This document shows positions 8,507 through 16,396 of a stretch of DNA of 64,000 nucleotides, one piece after another. Source of the stretch: Chloroflexota bacterium (lineage in GTDB: Bacteria > Chloroflexota > UBA11872 > VXOZ01); the NCBI GenBank assembly GCA_026710945.1, contig JAPOQA010000059.1, positions 85,265-149,264 of the forward strand, in the 5' to 3' direction. Both the position numbers and the translations under genes were made by a program. Within the stretch, counting starts at the first letter, position 1; every line of letters begins with the position of its first letter. The notes below the pieces were generated by a model. That model was not told the DNA's origin, searched no databases, and saw only the letters and a program-made list of their open reading frames with translations.

Positions 8507-10453
8507 CTACTCCGGCTCTGTGCCGGGAATCTGCCCAGGGGTTTGAAAGCCGGGCATTCTCCCGCCGCCCGGTCGGCGGCGGCCAAACGGCGGCATAGGA
8601 CCACCGGACTCGGCTTCAGGCGCGGATGGCGGCTCCGGCTCGGTGCGGAACTGGATGCTGTGCAGCTTGGCGTAGAGGCCGCCCTGCGCCAGCAATTCCT
8701 CGTGCGTGCCGGACTCGGCGGCGCGGCCCTCCGCGAGCACCAGGATGCGATCGGCGGCGCGGACGGTAGAGAGGCGGTGCGCGATAACGAAACTTGTCCG
8801 CCCCTGGCGCAACGTGTTCAGCGCCTGCTGGATGAGCTCTTCAGACTGGGAATCGAGCGACGACGTGGCCTCATCCAGGATGATGATGCGCGGGTTCTTC
8901 AGGAAGACGCGGGCGATGGCCACGCGCTGCTTCTCACCGCCGGAGAGCCGGAAACCCCGCTCGCCGACCACGGTTTCGTACTTTTCGGGTAAGCCCTCGA
9001 TGAAGTCGTGAATTTGCGCCGCCTTGGCAGCCTCTACGACGTCAGCTTCCGTCGCTTCCGGGTTGGCGTAGAGCAGGTTCTCCCGCAGCGACGTATGGAA
9101 CAGGAACGGCTCCTGGGTCACCACGCCCACGTGCCGCATGAGCGACAAGTATTGCAGGTCGCGCAGGTCATAGTCGTCCAGCCGCACCTGACCGTTCACC
9201 GGATCGTAAAGCCGGGGGATGAGATACGTCAGCGTGGTCTTGCCGGCGCCGCTGGGGCCGACGAGGGCGATCATCTCGCCCGGTTCGGCCGTAAACGTAA
9301 TGCCTTGTAGCGCCCACGCCGCCTCGTCGTTGTAGCGGAACCAGACATCGTCAAAGGAAATACGCCCCTGTACTCTGGCGACCTCCCGCGCATCCGGCGT
9401 GTCGAAGATCTCCGGCTCCATGTCCAGGTAGCCGAAGATGCGGTCGAACAGCGCCATGGCGCCCTGCACGTCCACGTACACGTTTGCCAGTTGCGACGAC
9501 GGCCCGTAGAGATTCCGCAGAAACGCGACAAAGGCGACAATGGTGCCAAGGGTTAGTTCATCTTGCATCACCTGGCGGCCGCCGAACCAGTAGATCGCCG
9601 CGGGGCCGATGGAGGCGAACAGGCCCAGGAACATGAAGAACCAGCGGCCCACCATGGCCTGCTTGATGTTGAGGCGCAGCAGGTCCCGGCCGATGCCGCG
9701 AAAACGCGAGTCCGCGCGCTGTTCGCCGGAGAACGTGCGCATGAGCAGGTAGCCGCTGATATTCATCATCTCGTGGAGGAAGGCGCTGAGATCGGCTTGC
9801 TTCTCCTGGGTCTCGCGGGAGACCTGACGCCGGTAGCGCCCCACGCGCCGCGTCGGCAGCACAAATGCCGGTGTGACGATGAGGGCAATTATCGCTAATT
9901 GCCAGTTCATAAGAAAGAGCACGACGACCGTAAACAGCACCGTAAAAATGTTCGTGATGATTGAGATGATGGTGCCGGCAATAACGCTCTGCACGCCGGC
10001 GACGTCGTTGTTGATGCGGGAGATGATCTCGCCGCTGCGAGTCTTGGTGAAGAAGCGCAGCGACATGCGCTGCATGTGCCGGAAGAGCTGCTTGCGCAGG
10101 TCGTAGACGATGCGCTGGCCGACCAAGGCGTTTAGGTAGCTCTGCAGCACGCTGATCAGGCCGGAGAGGAACGGCAAGGCAACCATGCCGAAAACGAGCA
10201 GGTTGAGCAGGCCGAAGTCCTTATCCGGTAGGGCGGTGTCGATAACGCTGCGTATGAGGAGCGGCGGAATCAAGCCAAGGCCGGTGACGGCCAGCACGCA
10301 GATAAGAATGACGATTTCGTGGGGCCAGTACGGCAGCAGGTAGCCGAAGACGCGGCGCACGCCGGCAGCCGTGAGCGCCACCTTGGGCTGGTCTTCGTCT
10401 GATCGGTACGGGCGGTTCATGTGCCACCCGCCGCCATACATCATGCGCGCCAT
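8507..10453 (-). CDS. ABC multidrug/lipid exporter, fused membrane and ATPase half-transporter
   Basis: A 648-residue type IV (MsbA/LmrA-like) half-transporter. The N-terminal six-helix exporter domain spans about residues 25–340 and includes FFTKTRSGEIISRINNDV, the usual first intracellular coupling region. The ATPase follows, with Walker A GPSGAGKTT (about 400), signature LSGGEKQR (about 503), Walker B IIILDEATSSLD (about 525) and the H-loop IAHRLST. It should work as a homodimer, or with an unlinked partner, at the inner membrane; substrate is unknown. An odd C-terminal tail of about 35 residues is rich in Pro, Gly and Arg. The gene stands alone, with repeat-filled gaps on both sides. Confidence 0.9.
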   Translation of the reverse strand: MARMMYGGGWHMNRPYRSDEDQPKVALTAAGVRRVFGYLLPYWPHEIVILICVLAVTGLGLIPPLLIRSVIDTALPDKDFGLLNLLVFGMVALPFLSGLISVLQSYLNALVGQRIVYDLRKQLFRHMQRMSLRFFTKTRSGEIISRINNDVAGVQSVIAGTIISIITNIFTVLFTVVVLFLMNWQLAIIALIVTPAFVLPTRRVGRYRRQVSRETQEKQADLSAFLHEMMNISGYLLMRTFSGEQRADSRFRGIGRDLLRLNIKQAMVGRWFFMFLGLFASIGPAAIYWFGGRQVMQDELTLGTIVAFVAFLRNLYGPSSQLANVYVDVQGAMALFDRIFGYLDMEPEIFDTPDAREVARVQGRISFDDVWFRYNDEAAWALQGITFTAEPGEMIALVGPSGAGKTTLTYLIPRLYDPVNGQVRLDDYDLRDLQYLSLMRHVGVVTQEPFLFHTSLRENLLYANPEATEADVVEAAKAAQIHDFIEGLPEKYETVVGERGFRLSGGEKQRVAIARVFLKNPRIIILDEATSSLDSQSEELIQQALNTLRQGRTSFVIAHRLSTVRAADRILVLAEGRAAESGTHEELLAQGGLYAKLHSIQFRTEPEPPSAPEAESGGPMPPFGRRRPGGGRMPGFQTPGQIPGTEPE

Positions 10454-10545
10454 TCCGTATTGGTTACGTGCCTACGTCTTGCCATGTGCAGTCTCAAGCT
10501 TCTCGCCGACGGTAGCCTGGGTAGCCGCACAATCCTCGTCCTCCG

Positions 10546-10657
10546 GTAGCGCAGGTTTGTAACCTGCGACGACAATCCCCATTCCTCCGGTAGCGCAGGT
10601 TTGTAACCTGCGACGACAATCCCCATTCCTCCGGGTAGCGCAGGTTTGTAACCTGCG
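10546..10657. repeat. Three tandem type-B REP units (GTAGCGCAGGTT hairpins), 44–45 bp period
   Basis: Units beginning GTAGCGCAGG start at 10546, 10590 and 10635. Each contains a perfect 7-bp stem GCAGGTT/AACCTGC around TGT, and the spacers GACGACAATCCCCATTCCTCC are nearly identical. They lie just upstream of the ABC exporter. GTAG followed by a hairpin is the layout of REP sequences handled by RAYT transposases. Confidence 0.8.
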
Positions 10658-11059
10658 TCCCATCTGGTTGATACGTGACCTGAAAGGCCCGCAGCCACAC
10701 CTACCTAGCAGCGCATGACTACCCGTGCACCCGGCTTGGATTCACGCGGACTCCTATGGCCGTGCAAACTCGCAATCCTCTCCGTAATCCAACTGAGCGG
10801 ACGAGCAACCATGCAAGCGCCTGCTACGTCTATATTAACCATTACGTGAATGTTGCACAATGATAATGCAGAGGTAAGGAGCAAGGAATGCATGGCAGCG
10901 CCGCGCCAAGCGATATGGGCGACACGGCAGAGCCAGGGGCGAATAATAGAGAAAACGGTCACCCCGTCGCCGCTGAATCCGGCGGATGCCGGAGCCAGGA
11001 ATGCGGTGGGACTAAATTGCGGCGCTCAGCGTGCGGAACAGGCACTCTCCCGCATTAAC

Positions 11060-11093
11060 GGCGTAGGGGCACGATATATCGTGCCCCTACGCC
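11060..11093. repeat. Perfect 34-bp palindrome, GTAGGGGC family
   Basis: Two 17-nt arms (GGCGTAGGGGCACGATA and its exact complement) meet with no spacer. It lies 28 bp after the stop of the small membrane-protein gene on the minus strand. A sister palindrome with the same GTAGGGGC ends is at 58202–58229. It could act as a terminator or be a mobile palindrome; no T-run follows. Confidence 0.75.
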
Positions 11094-11121
11094 ATCAATC
11101 GTCATTGGGGGAAGAGACGGC

Positions 11122-11379
11122 TTATGGGTGTTCTTCTTTGCTCGCTTCCCCGCGCCTGAGCATATCCCGCAAGCCCTCGAACAACCCCTCGAGGCGGGCC
11201 ACGCGCTGCTCAAGATTGGAAACGCGAATGCCCAGTTCGCCCACGCGCGTACATATTTCGCGCAATTCCGCGCGGAGCTCGTTGCGCAGGTTATTCTGTC
11301 CATGCGTAACGAACGTGGCAACCGCAATAGCTGCCAGCACGACGGTGGCGATCGTGGCCCAGAACTCGTAGTTTTCCAT
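11122..11379 (-). CDS. Small membrane-anchored coiled-coil protein, unknown function
   Basis: 85 residues. One hydrophobic helix (WATIATVVLAAIAVATFV, about 7–24) is followed by a heptad-rich amphipathic segment (about 28–75) in which Leu/Val recur at a/d positions, ending in a charged tail. This layout of membrane anchor plus short coiled coil is frequent in small uncharacterised bacterial proteins that form oligomers at the membrane. It is encoded head-to-tail with three paralogous small membrane proteins, so a shared process is possible. No catalytic motif is seen. The long ORF on the other strand is treated as a shadow. Confidence 0.7.
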   Translation of the reverse strand: MENYEFWATIATVVLAAIAVATFVTHGQNNLRNELRAELREICTRVGELGIRVSNLEQRVARLEGLFEGLRDMLRRGEASKEEHP

Positions 11380-11424
11380 TAGCTACTTCTCATGCAAAGA
11401 GCGACACAACAATGCCGGAAACGG

Positions 11425-11787
11425 TCAGAATATGTCGCTGATCTTCTTGCCGGAGTAGAAGACGTTAACGACGACGATCGCTGCCCAGACGAGGCCAACT
11501 CCCAGAATTCCCGCACCGAAGTCAAGCATGATCGCGGTCAACGGGATTGCGAAGACGAGCGAGCAAATAGGGACGGCGGGCGACACGCTCTTCGGTTTGA
11601 CGTCCTGCAAGCGTGCTTCCACGCGACGGTCGATCACGGTATCCAAACGCTCGATGAGCATGTCGGTCAGTTCCTCGTTGTATTCCGCGCCGAGTTCCTG
11701 CCGCGCCGAGAGGATAGCGTCCAGTTCCTCCCGGGTGCCATCCGCTTTTACGCGCTCATCTTTGTTGTGCCCTGCACTGCTGCTCAT
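11425..11787 (-). CDS. Small two-helix membrane protein, paralogue 1 of 3
   Basis: 120 residues from the ATG at 11787; the frame runs upstream to 11832 but this ATG begins the region shared with the paralogues. The conserved N-terminal module REELDAILSARQELG(A/T)EYNEEL is followed by D(M)LxERLDxVIDRRVEARL, a charged helical part. Two hydrophobic segments then follow (about 75–115), with a short YSGKK(I/L)(S/G)DIF end. Proteins with the same ARxELGxEYExxL motif and two C-terminal helices occur in Actinobacteria and Chloroflexota as unnamed membrane proteins. Function unknown; it is closest to the next gene upstream on this strand (paralogue 2), with a near-identical motif block and C-terminus. 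Confidence 0.75.
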   Translation of the reverse strand: MSSSAGHNKDERVKADGTREELDAILSARQELGAEYNEELTDMLIERLDTVIDRRVEARLQDVKPKSVSPAVPICSLVFAIPLTAIMLDFGAGILGVGLVWAAIVVVNVFYSGKKISDIF

Positions 11788-11916
11788 GCTCTCTGTCCCA
11801 TTTGTTCGCTGCCAAAGTGCTCGCCAAGGCACTCTCTTTGTCTAATTTTCCAACTGCCCAACTTACAGACGTGACACGGAAGTAGCTAGGGGAATGCTGC
11901 GTTTGCTCCGAACCCG

Positions 11917-12279
11917 CTAGAAGATATCGCCAAGCTTCTTACCCGAATACAGAACATTGACAATGATCAACGCGGCCCAGACGATGAGAACGCCCCTAAT
12001 GCCTAGCATAGCGGCCGCAATCGCGGTCAAGGGAATTGCAAGAGCTAAAGTCGTAATCGGCACGGCAGGCGAAAGAGAACTCTTAGGGGATTTATCCAGA
12101 CGCGCTTCCACGCGGCGGTCGATCACGTCGTCCAGCCGCTCCATCAGCATGTCCGCGAGTTCTTCGTTGTACTCGGTGCCGAGTTCTTGCCGCGCGGAAA
12201 GGATGGCGTCCAACTCCTCGCGGGTGCTCTTAGCCTCTTTGCGTTCTTTCTTGTCCTTGTCTTTCCCGCTCTTGCTCAT
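11917..12279 (-). CDS. Small two-helix membrane protein, paralogue 2 of 3
   Basis: 120 residues if started at the ATG at 12279, which follows GAGGGAAG on the minus strand; the ORF is open further upstream but that part has no support. A Lys/Glu-rich N-terminus (KSGKDKDKKERKEAK) precedes the shared motif block REELDAILSARQELG and DRRVEARLD, then two hydrophobic helices and YSGKKLGDIF. It is nearly superimposable on paralogue 1 and clearly a tandem duplicate. The charged helical half should lie in the cytoplasm and the hairpin in the membrane; no enzyme motif is present. Confidence 0.75.
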   Translation of the reverse strand: MSKSGKDKDKKERKEAKSTREELDAILSARQELGTEYNEELADMLMERLDDVIDRRVEARLDKSPKSSLSPAVPITTLALAIPLTAIAAAMLGIRGVLIVWAALIIVNVLYSGKKLGDIF

Positions 12280-12444
12280 GGTCTGCTTCCCTCTGGCCTG
12301 GACTAATCGTTTTCGTTTTGGCAGGCATCCCGCCAATTGCCAATCGCGGTAAGCCCTGAATTTCTGTCGGCGTGAACGAGTACTCGCTATATTAGTTGCC
12401 CTGCCGTCGTGCCGGCGCACCGATGTGTCCGGCAGTGTCAAGCC

Positions 12445-12804
12445 CTAGTCTCGTCTGCCAACGGCCCAGATAACGTTGAGAATGATAATGGCGATCCAGG
12501 GAGAAAGGATGACAAGCGGCGAGGCAAATCCACCCATTGCAGCACCGGCGATGGCCATGGCCGGGAGTCCGGCAAAGAGTGACAAGACCGGCAGGACCAA
12601 GGGAGAGGCGCTGCCCTTGCGGTTCTTGATACGGGCCTCGATGCGCTGGTCGATGGTAGCGTGCAAACGCTCGACAAACGAGTCTGCCAACTCGGTGCCG
12701 AAGCGCTCGCCCAGCTCTTGATGCGCGGCGACCATGGCCTGCACCTCCCGCCGCAACTGCGCATCGCTCGGTGGCTCCTGCTTTTCCGACTCTACCGCAG
12801 CCAT
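12445..12804 (-). CDS. Small two-helix membrane protein, paralogue 3 of 3 (diverged)
   Basis: 119 residues from the ATG at 12804 (GAAGGGTGG upstream); a GTG at 12831 is an alternative. The motif block is kept in diverged form: REVQAMVAAHQELGERFGTEL then FVERLHATIDQRIEARI, followed by SPLVLPVL and two hydrophobic segments. It lacks the YSGKK end of the other two. The three genes face the same way with gaps of about 130–165 bp, so they may be one transcript. It looks like the oldest branch of the family. Function unknown. Confidence 0.72.
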   Translation of the reverse strand: MAAVESEKQEPPSDAQLRREVQAMVAAHQELGERFGTELADSFVERLHATIDQRIEARIKNRKGSASPLVLPVLSLFAGLPAMAIAGAAMGGFASPLVILSPWIAIIILNVIWAVGRRD

Positions 12805-12997
12805 AGACCACCCTTCGAGATCTTTAACCACTACCGTCCATTTATCCTGATTTCAGACATTGTAACTTGAAATGTTAGAAGAGTATTGCAAGCCTCTTAA
12901 GTTAAGGGATATACCACACACCGTCGGACAGTGCAACTTACCTGGCGGCGCTCCGCGAAGGTTTACGCAACAAAGTGCTCGCACACCTTCGCGCGGG

Positions 12998-13051
12998 GAT
13001 TGCGCAATATGCGAAGATTGCGCAATATGCGAAGACTGCGCAGAATGCAAA
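12998..13051. repeat. 18-bp tandem repeat, three units
   Basis: Units start at 12998, 13016 and 13034; the first two (GATTGCGCAATATGCGAA) are identical and the third differs at four positions. The array ends 3 bp before the stop codon of the Gfo/Idh gene on the minus strand. The + strand translation gives CAICED repeats, which look like a metal-binding peptide but are a by-product of the period. Confidence 0.85.
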
Positions 13052-13053
13052 GA

Positions 13054-14061
13054 CTAGAGCTTTACAACGCTGCCAGTGCGGCTGGCCTCGTAGGCGGCCA
13101 GAATGATGCGCAGGTTCATCAGGCCATCCGCAGCGGTGGTCGGCACGGGGCCTTTGCCGTCCAGGGCATCGCAGAACTCTGTAAGTATGGAGGTAAACCC
13201 GTCGGCGCCTGATTGTAAAGGCTTGGGATACTCGCAGTGGTCGCCCTTCCAAAGCTCGATGGGGTGCTCCGCATTGCCCCTGAGCAGGATCGACCCCTCT
13301 GATCCCTGCACTTCGCGGGCCGGCATGCTTCGGTCCGCGCCCCAGCCGTTCTGGATGGAGGTGATGGCGCCGCTTTCGTGACGCAGTAGTGCCAGGGCGG
13401 TGTCTTCCACTGAGAAATCGCGGGCAAAGGTGCCCACCACGCCAAACACCTCTTTGACCTCGGACTGCAGCACGTACCGCGCCAGATAGATGCTGTGATA
13501 GCCGTTGTCGAGCAAGGCGCCGCCCCCGCCGCGACCGGCATCGGCCCGCCAGCTGGGGTCATACGCCGCTGTGCCCAGGTAGTGATAGTCGCCGAAACCC
13601 TCGTACCGCACCAGGTAGGGCGTGCCGATGGCGCCTGCGTGCACCAACTCCACGACGCGGGCGGGTACACTCTGGCGCGAATAGTTGTGGATGAGCGAGA
13701 AGACGATGCCGGCCTCTTCCACGGCGGCGATCATCTCCAGGGCCTCGTCCTCGCGGGCGGCGATGGGCTTCTCCAACAGGATGTTGTGTCCCGCCTCAGC
13801 CGCGGCCAGCGTGGCCGGGTGGTGCAGGTGGTGGGGCAGGCAAATGTCCACGAAATCCAGATCGTCACGGCCGAGTAATTCATGATAGTCGTCGTAGCGC
13901 GCTTCGGCTGGAATTTGGAATTGCTCGCCCAGCAGGTCGCGCCGCTCCACGGCCGGGTCCGCCACCGCGACGACGCTGAGACGGTCCGCCAGTGCTGTAT
14001 AGGCGCTTTGGTGCCCTCTGGCGGCAATTTGGCCGCAGCCGATGATGCCAACACGTTTCAT
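13054..14061 (-). CDS. Gfo/Idh/MocA family NAD(P)-dependent oxidoreductase
   Basis: 335 residues. The N-terminal Rossmann fold starts GIIGCGQIA (GxGxxA type) and contains DICLPHHLH and LLEKPIA; the Lys of EKP is the conserved family lysine. The C-terminal half is the alpha/beta dimer and substrate domain, with GGGGALLDNGYH supplying the usual His/Asp region. Members oxidise sugars, inositols or amino-sugar derivatives. A TIM-barrel sugar isomerase-like gene is encoded 1.5 kb away on the same strand, separated only by the REP/RAYT island, so both may serve the same sugar or inositol route. Substrate cannot be assigned. Confidence 0.88.
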   Translation of the reverse strand: MKRVGIIGCGQIAARGHQSAYTALADRLSVVAVADPAVERRDLLGEQFQIPAEARYDDYHELLGRDDLDFVDICLPHHLHHPATLAAAEAGHNILLEKPIAAREDEALEMIAAVEEAGIVFSLIHNYSRQSVPARVVELVHAGAIGTPYLVRYEGFGDYHYLGTAAYDPSWRADAGRGGGGALLDNGYHSIYLARYVLQSEVKEVFGVVGTFARDFSVEDTALALLRHESGAITSIQNGWGADRSMPAREVQGSEGSILLRGNAEHPIELWKGDHCEYPKPLQSGADGFTSILTEFCDALDGKGPVPTTAADGLMNLRIILAAYEASRTGSVVKL

Positions 14062-14207
14062 AATGCAGGTTCCTTCATGGTGTCATTGGGTTTGCCGACC
14101 ACAACACAGATTGTGATCGCGCCAGTAAGACTCTGCAAACACGGCCGCCACACTCACCGAATTCATCTATCTGTCGGCGACTCTTGAATCGGTGACGTCC
14201 ATCTTCA

Positions 14208-14350
14208 GTAGCGCGGGGGCTTGTCCCCCGCCTCTTCGCACCAACTGGGTCAGGTTCTGAAGCTGGTTTTCGATAAAAGCCACACATTCTTCGACAGCGT
14301 CAACGCGAGGTGTCGTCCGCATCTTCGTAGCGCGGGGGCTTGTCCCCCGC
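14208..14350. repeat. REP-bounded unit, copy 1 (type-A REP – 95 bp – type-A REP)
   Basis: Two type-A REPs (GTAG plus hairpin GCGGGGG/CCCCCGC around CTTGT) at 14208–14231 and 14327–14350 enclose 95 bp. The same unit recurs at 14480–14622 with 8 differences in the 95-bp core. On the minus strand the core can be read from an ATG as a short amphipathic peptide (VDAVEECVAFIENQLQNL), with the REPs adding RRGTSPRAT and RRGGGQAPAL at the ends. Confidence 0.8.
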
Positions 14351-14479
14351 CTCTTCGCCAGGGAGACTACACTCGCGAGAATGGATGCGGCATCTAGACA
14401 GGTGACGCGGTTGTCGGGCAATCAGCAGTCCTTTCACCGCTCCCTTTTGCAGTGGGTCATCGAACGCCTTCTCTCTTCC

Positions 14480-14622
14480 GTAGCGCGGGGGCTTGTCCCC
14501 CGCCTCTTCGCACCAACTGGATCAGGTTTTGAAGCTGGTTTTCGACTAAAGCCACACATTCTTCGACGGCCTCAATGCGAGGTGTCGTCTGCATCTTCGT
14601 AGCGCGGGGGCTTGTCCCCCGC
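14480..14622. repeat. REP-bounded unit, copy 2
   Basis: REPs at 14480–14503 and 14599–14622 with a 119-bp spacing identical to copy 1. The core reads IEAVEECVALVENQLQNL on the minus strand. Six of the eight base differences from copy 1 change a residue, mostly conservatively, so selection on a peptide is possible but not shown. The RAYT gene starts its 3' end 22 bp further on. Confidence 0.8.
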
Positions 14623-14644
14623 CTCTTCGTGCGAACAAGAGGCT

Positions 14645-15142
14645 TCAGAGCCATCCGCTCAAATCGTATACCAGCGAGCCGGAGAATTCATAGTCTCGCC
14701 ACTCGGCCGCGAGGCCCTTGCGCACTGGATTATGGAGCACGTACCTTACTACCTCGTCCAGGTTCTCTTCCTCGCGCACGAACCGGTCCCAGAAACTTAC
14801 CTGCCAGATTCGACCGGTCACACCGAGTTTCCAAACTTGCCGCTGTGCAAGGTTCTTGAACTGACCAACAAAGGCTATAATATCGCAGTTTTGAGAAGGT
14901 CCGAGGACGAGGTGCGCATGATCCGGCATCAGGCAGTACACGTAGACTGGCACTCCGGTCTTGTGCGCATGCCTGTGAAGCACGTCGCACGCAGGTCCCG
15001 CGATCTTTGGATCTGCGAAGATTGAGTGTCGCTCTCGTGCGCCAATAGTCACGGAGCAGATCGTGCCAGGTTGGGCATAGAGCTATCGCTCCAGGCGAAT
15101 ACGTTTGTGAAAGCGATTATTGGAGCGAGTATCGGAAACCAT
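14645..15142 (-). pseudogene. REP-associated tyrosine transposase (RAYT, IS200-like), interrupted by an amber codon
   Basis: The HUH motif is in YCLMPDHAHLVL and the catalytic Tyr probably in VVRYVLHNPVRKG; SFWDRF and FKNLAQR are also typical of this RAYT branch. Translating upstream of the GTG at 15052 gives RIRLER-stop-LYAQPGT, which continues the family N-terminus (RIRLxxxLYAQPG) back to an ATG at 15142. A TAG at 15085–15083 therefore interrupts the gene in frame. Either it is a fresh pseudogene or a shorter form starts at GTG 15052, which would lack the first strand. Type-A REPs flank it in opposite orientations (14599–14622 and 15164–15187), the arrangement expected of a RAYT and the REPs it processes. 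Confidence 0.85.
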
Positions 15143-15163
15143 GTTCCTTACTACCACGGGTGT

Positions 15164-15497
15164 GCGGGGGACAAGCCCCCGCGCTGCGGCGAGACCGCAT
15201 TCAATCACGACAAGGCCTTGGGAGGTCTTACCTTTTCTCAGACAAGAAGCGGGGGACGAGCCCCCGCGCTACGGCTGGACCGCCTCAAATCTTGACAAGG
15301 CTTCGGGAGGTCTTGCCTTACTTCAGGCAAACAGCGGGGGACAAGCCCCCGCGCTACTCTAGATATCTCGTTCATGATGGGGCTAGTTGGGCACCCGGGC
15401 CGTAATGAAGCAGAGATCGAGAGGCAGAATTCCGCGCCTCTCAAGTATACTCTCACTCTACTGCGGGCAAAGAGCGGGGGACAAGCCCCCGCGCTAC
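15164..15497. repeat. Four inverted type-A REPs downstream of the RAYT 5' end
   Basis: Minus-orientation REPs at 15164–15187 (GTAG changed to GCAG), 15249–15272, 15334–15357 and 15474–15497. The first three are evenly spaced by 85 bp and separated by related sequence, indicating tandem amplification of REP plus spacer. They face the four plus-orientation copies on the other side of the RAYT. No gene is supported in this stretch. Confidence 0.82.
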
Positions 15498-15547
15498 TGA
15501 AGAGCGTTGAATGATCGGTGACTGTTCGCCACCAGCACTTTCTCTTG

Positions 15548-16396
15548 CTACCCCACCGGCAGGTTCAACTCCTGTTCGACGAAGGCTTTATTCGTCGCGG
15601 CGCTGTCCTTGGGTGTGGAGCGAGAGCGGTCGAGCTCGATCATGAGCCAGCCGGCGTAACCGCTCTCCTGAAGCTCCTGGACGCAATCTTTCACGTGCAC
15701 CACGCCGGTGCCGAGTTCCACGAAGTCGGGCAAGATAGCGGTTGCCGCATCGGCGCCCTGGGCCGGCTCGGTCTGCGAATCGGCAAATGCCTGTGGATCC
15801 CAATCCTTCAGGTGCACGTACTTCACGCGGTCGGCATAGGCCCGCACTACTGACACCTCATCGCCGCCGCCTTTGCGCAGGTGCGCGGTGTCCGGGCAGA
15901 GGAAGACGTAGCGCGGGTCGGTGTAGTCCATCATGATGTCGATCTCTTCCTCCGTTTCCACTGTGGTGGCGTAGTGCGGGTGGTAGCAGGCCAGCACGCC
16001 GTAGTCCAGGCAGCGGCGGCCGATCTCGTCCATGCAGTGGGCCTGGTTGAGCAGCTCTTCGTCGGATGGGCCGCCCGGCGCGCGCGAACCGCCGCCCAAG
16101 ACCAGCCGGTCAGCCCCATGAGCCGCCAGGAATTTGGCAAAGCCCACGTTGCGGGCAACCATTTCGTCCATGCGGTGGGATTCATTCATAGGGCCGCCGC
16201 CATAGACGGTGACAAGCTCTAGACCCCGTTGCGCTATGAGGTCTTGAAACTCGCTGACCCTACTGCCGTACGTGTCCACCACCGCCGCGAAGGTCTCAAA
16301 GCCCTTGAAACCCAGCCCGGCAATCTCGTCCAACGCCAGTTCGAAGCCATCCATGCCCCAAGTGATTGTATGGTATCCGACCCGAATGTCTGCCAT
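15548..16396 (-). CDS. Sugar phosphate isomerase/epimerase family TIM-barrel protein (IolE/AP endonuclease 2 fold)
   Basis: 282 residues of the xylose-isomerase-like TIM barrel family, which includes inosose dehydratase, hydroxypyruvate isomerase and 3-epimerases. Metal-site elements are visible: E in GFETFAAV, H in ACYHPHYATTVE, D and H in CPDTAHLRKGG, and the ending YVHLKDWDP with a late E in MIELDRS. PDTAHL and HLKDW are characteristic of IolE-like members. With the nearby Gfo/Idh gene it suggests inositol or uncommon-sugar metabolism. The ATG at 16396 follows AGGGAG on the minus strand. The exact reaction is not predictable from sequence. Confidence 0.85.
   Translation of the reverse strand: MADIRVGYHTITWGMDGFELALDEIAGLGFKGFETFAAVVDTYGSRVSEFQDLIAQRGLELVTVYGGGPMNESHRMDEMVARNVGFAKFLAAHGADRLVLGGGSRAPGGPSDEELLNQAHCMDEIGRRCLDYGVLACYHPHYATTVETEEEIDIMMDYTDPRYVFLCPDTAHLRKGGGDEVSVVRAYADRVKYVHLKDWDPQAFADSQTEPAQGADAATAILPDFVELGTGVVHVKDCVQELQESGYAGWLMIELDRSRSTPKDSAATNKAFVEQELNLPVG

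Noticed and set aside
10850-11371. 173-residue plus-strand ORF
   Set aside because: It runs through the 34-bp palindrome and antisense to the small coiled-coil gene; no recognisable content.
12872-13057. 61-residue plus-strand ORF ending in CxxC-like CAICED repeats
   Set aside because: The repeats arise from an 18-bp tandem array overlapping the 3' end of the Gfo/Idh gene; no ribosome site or homology is evident.
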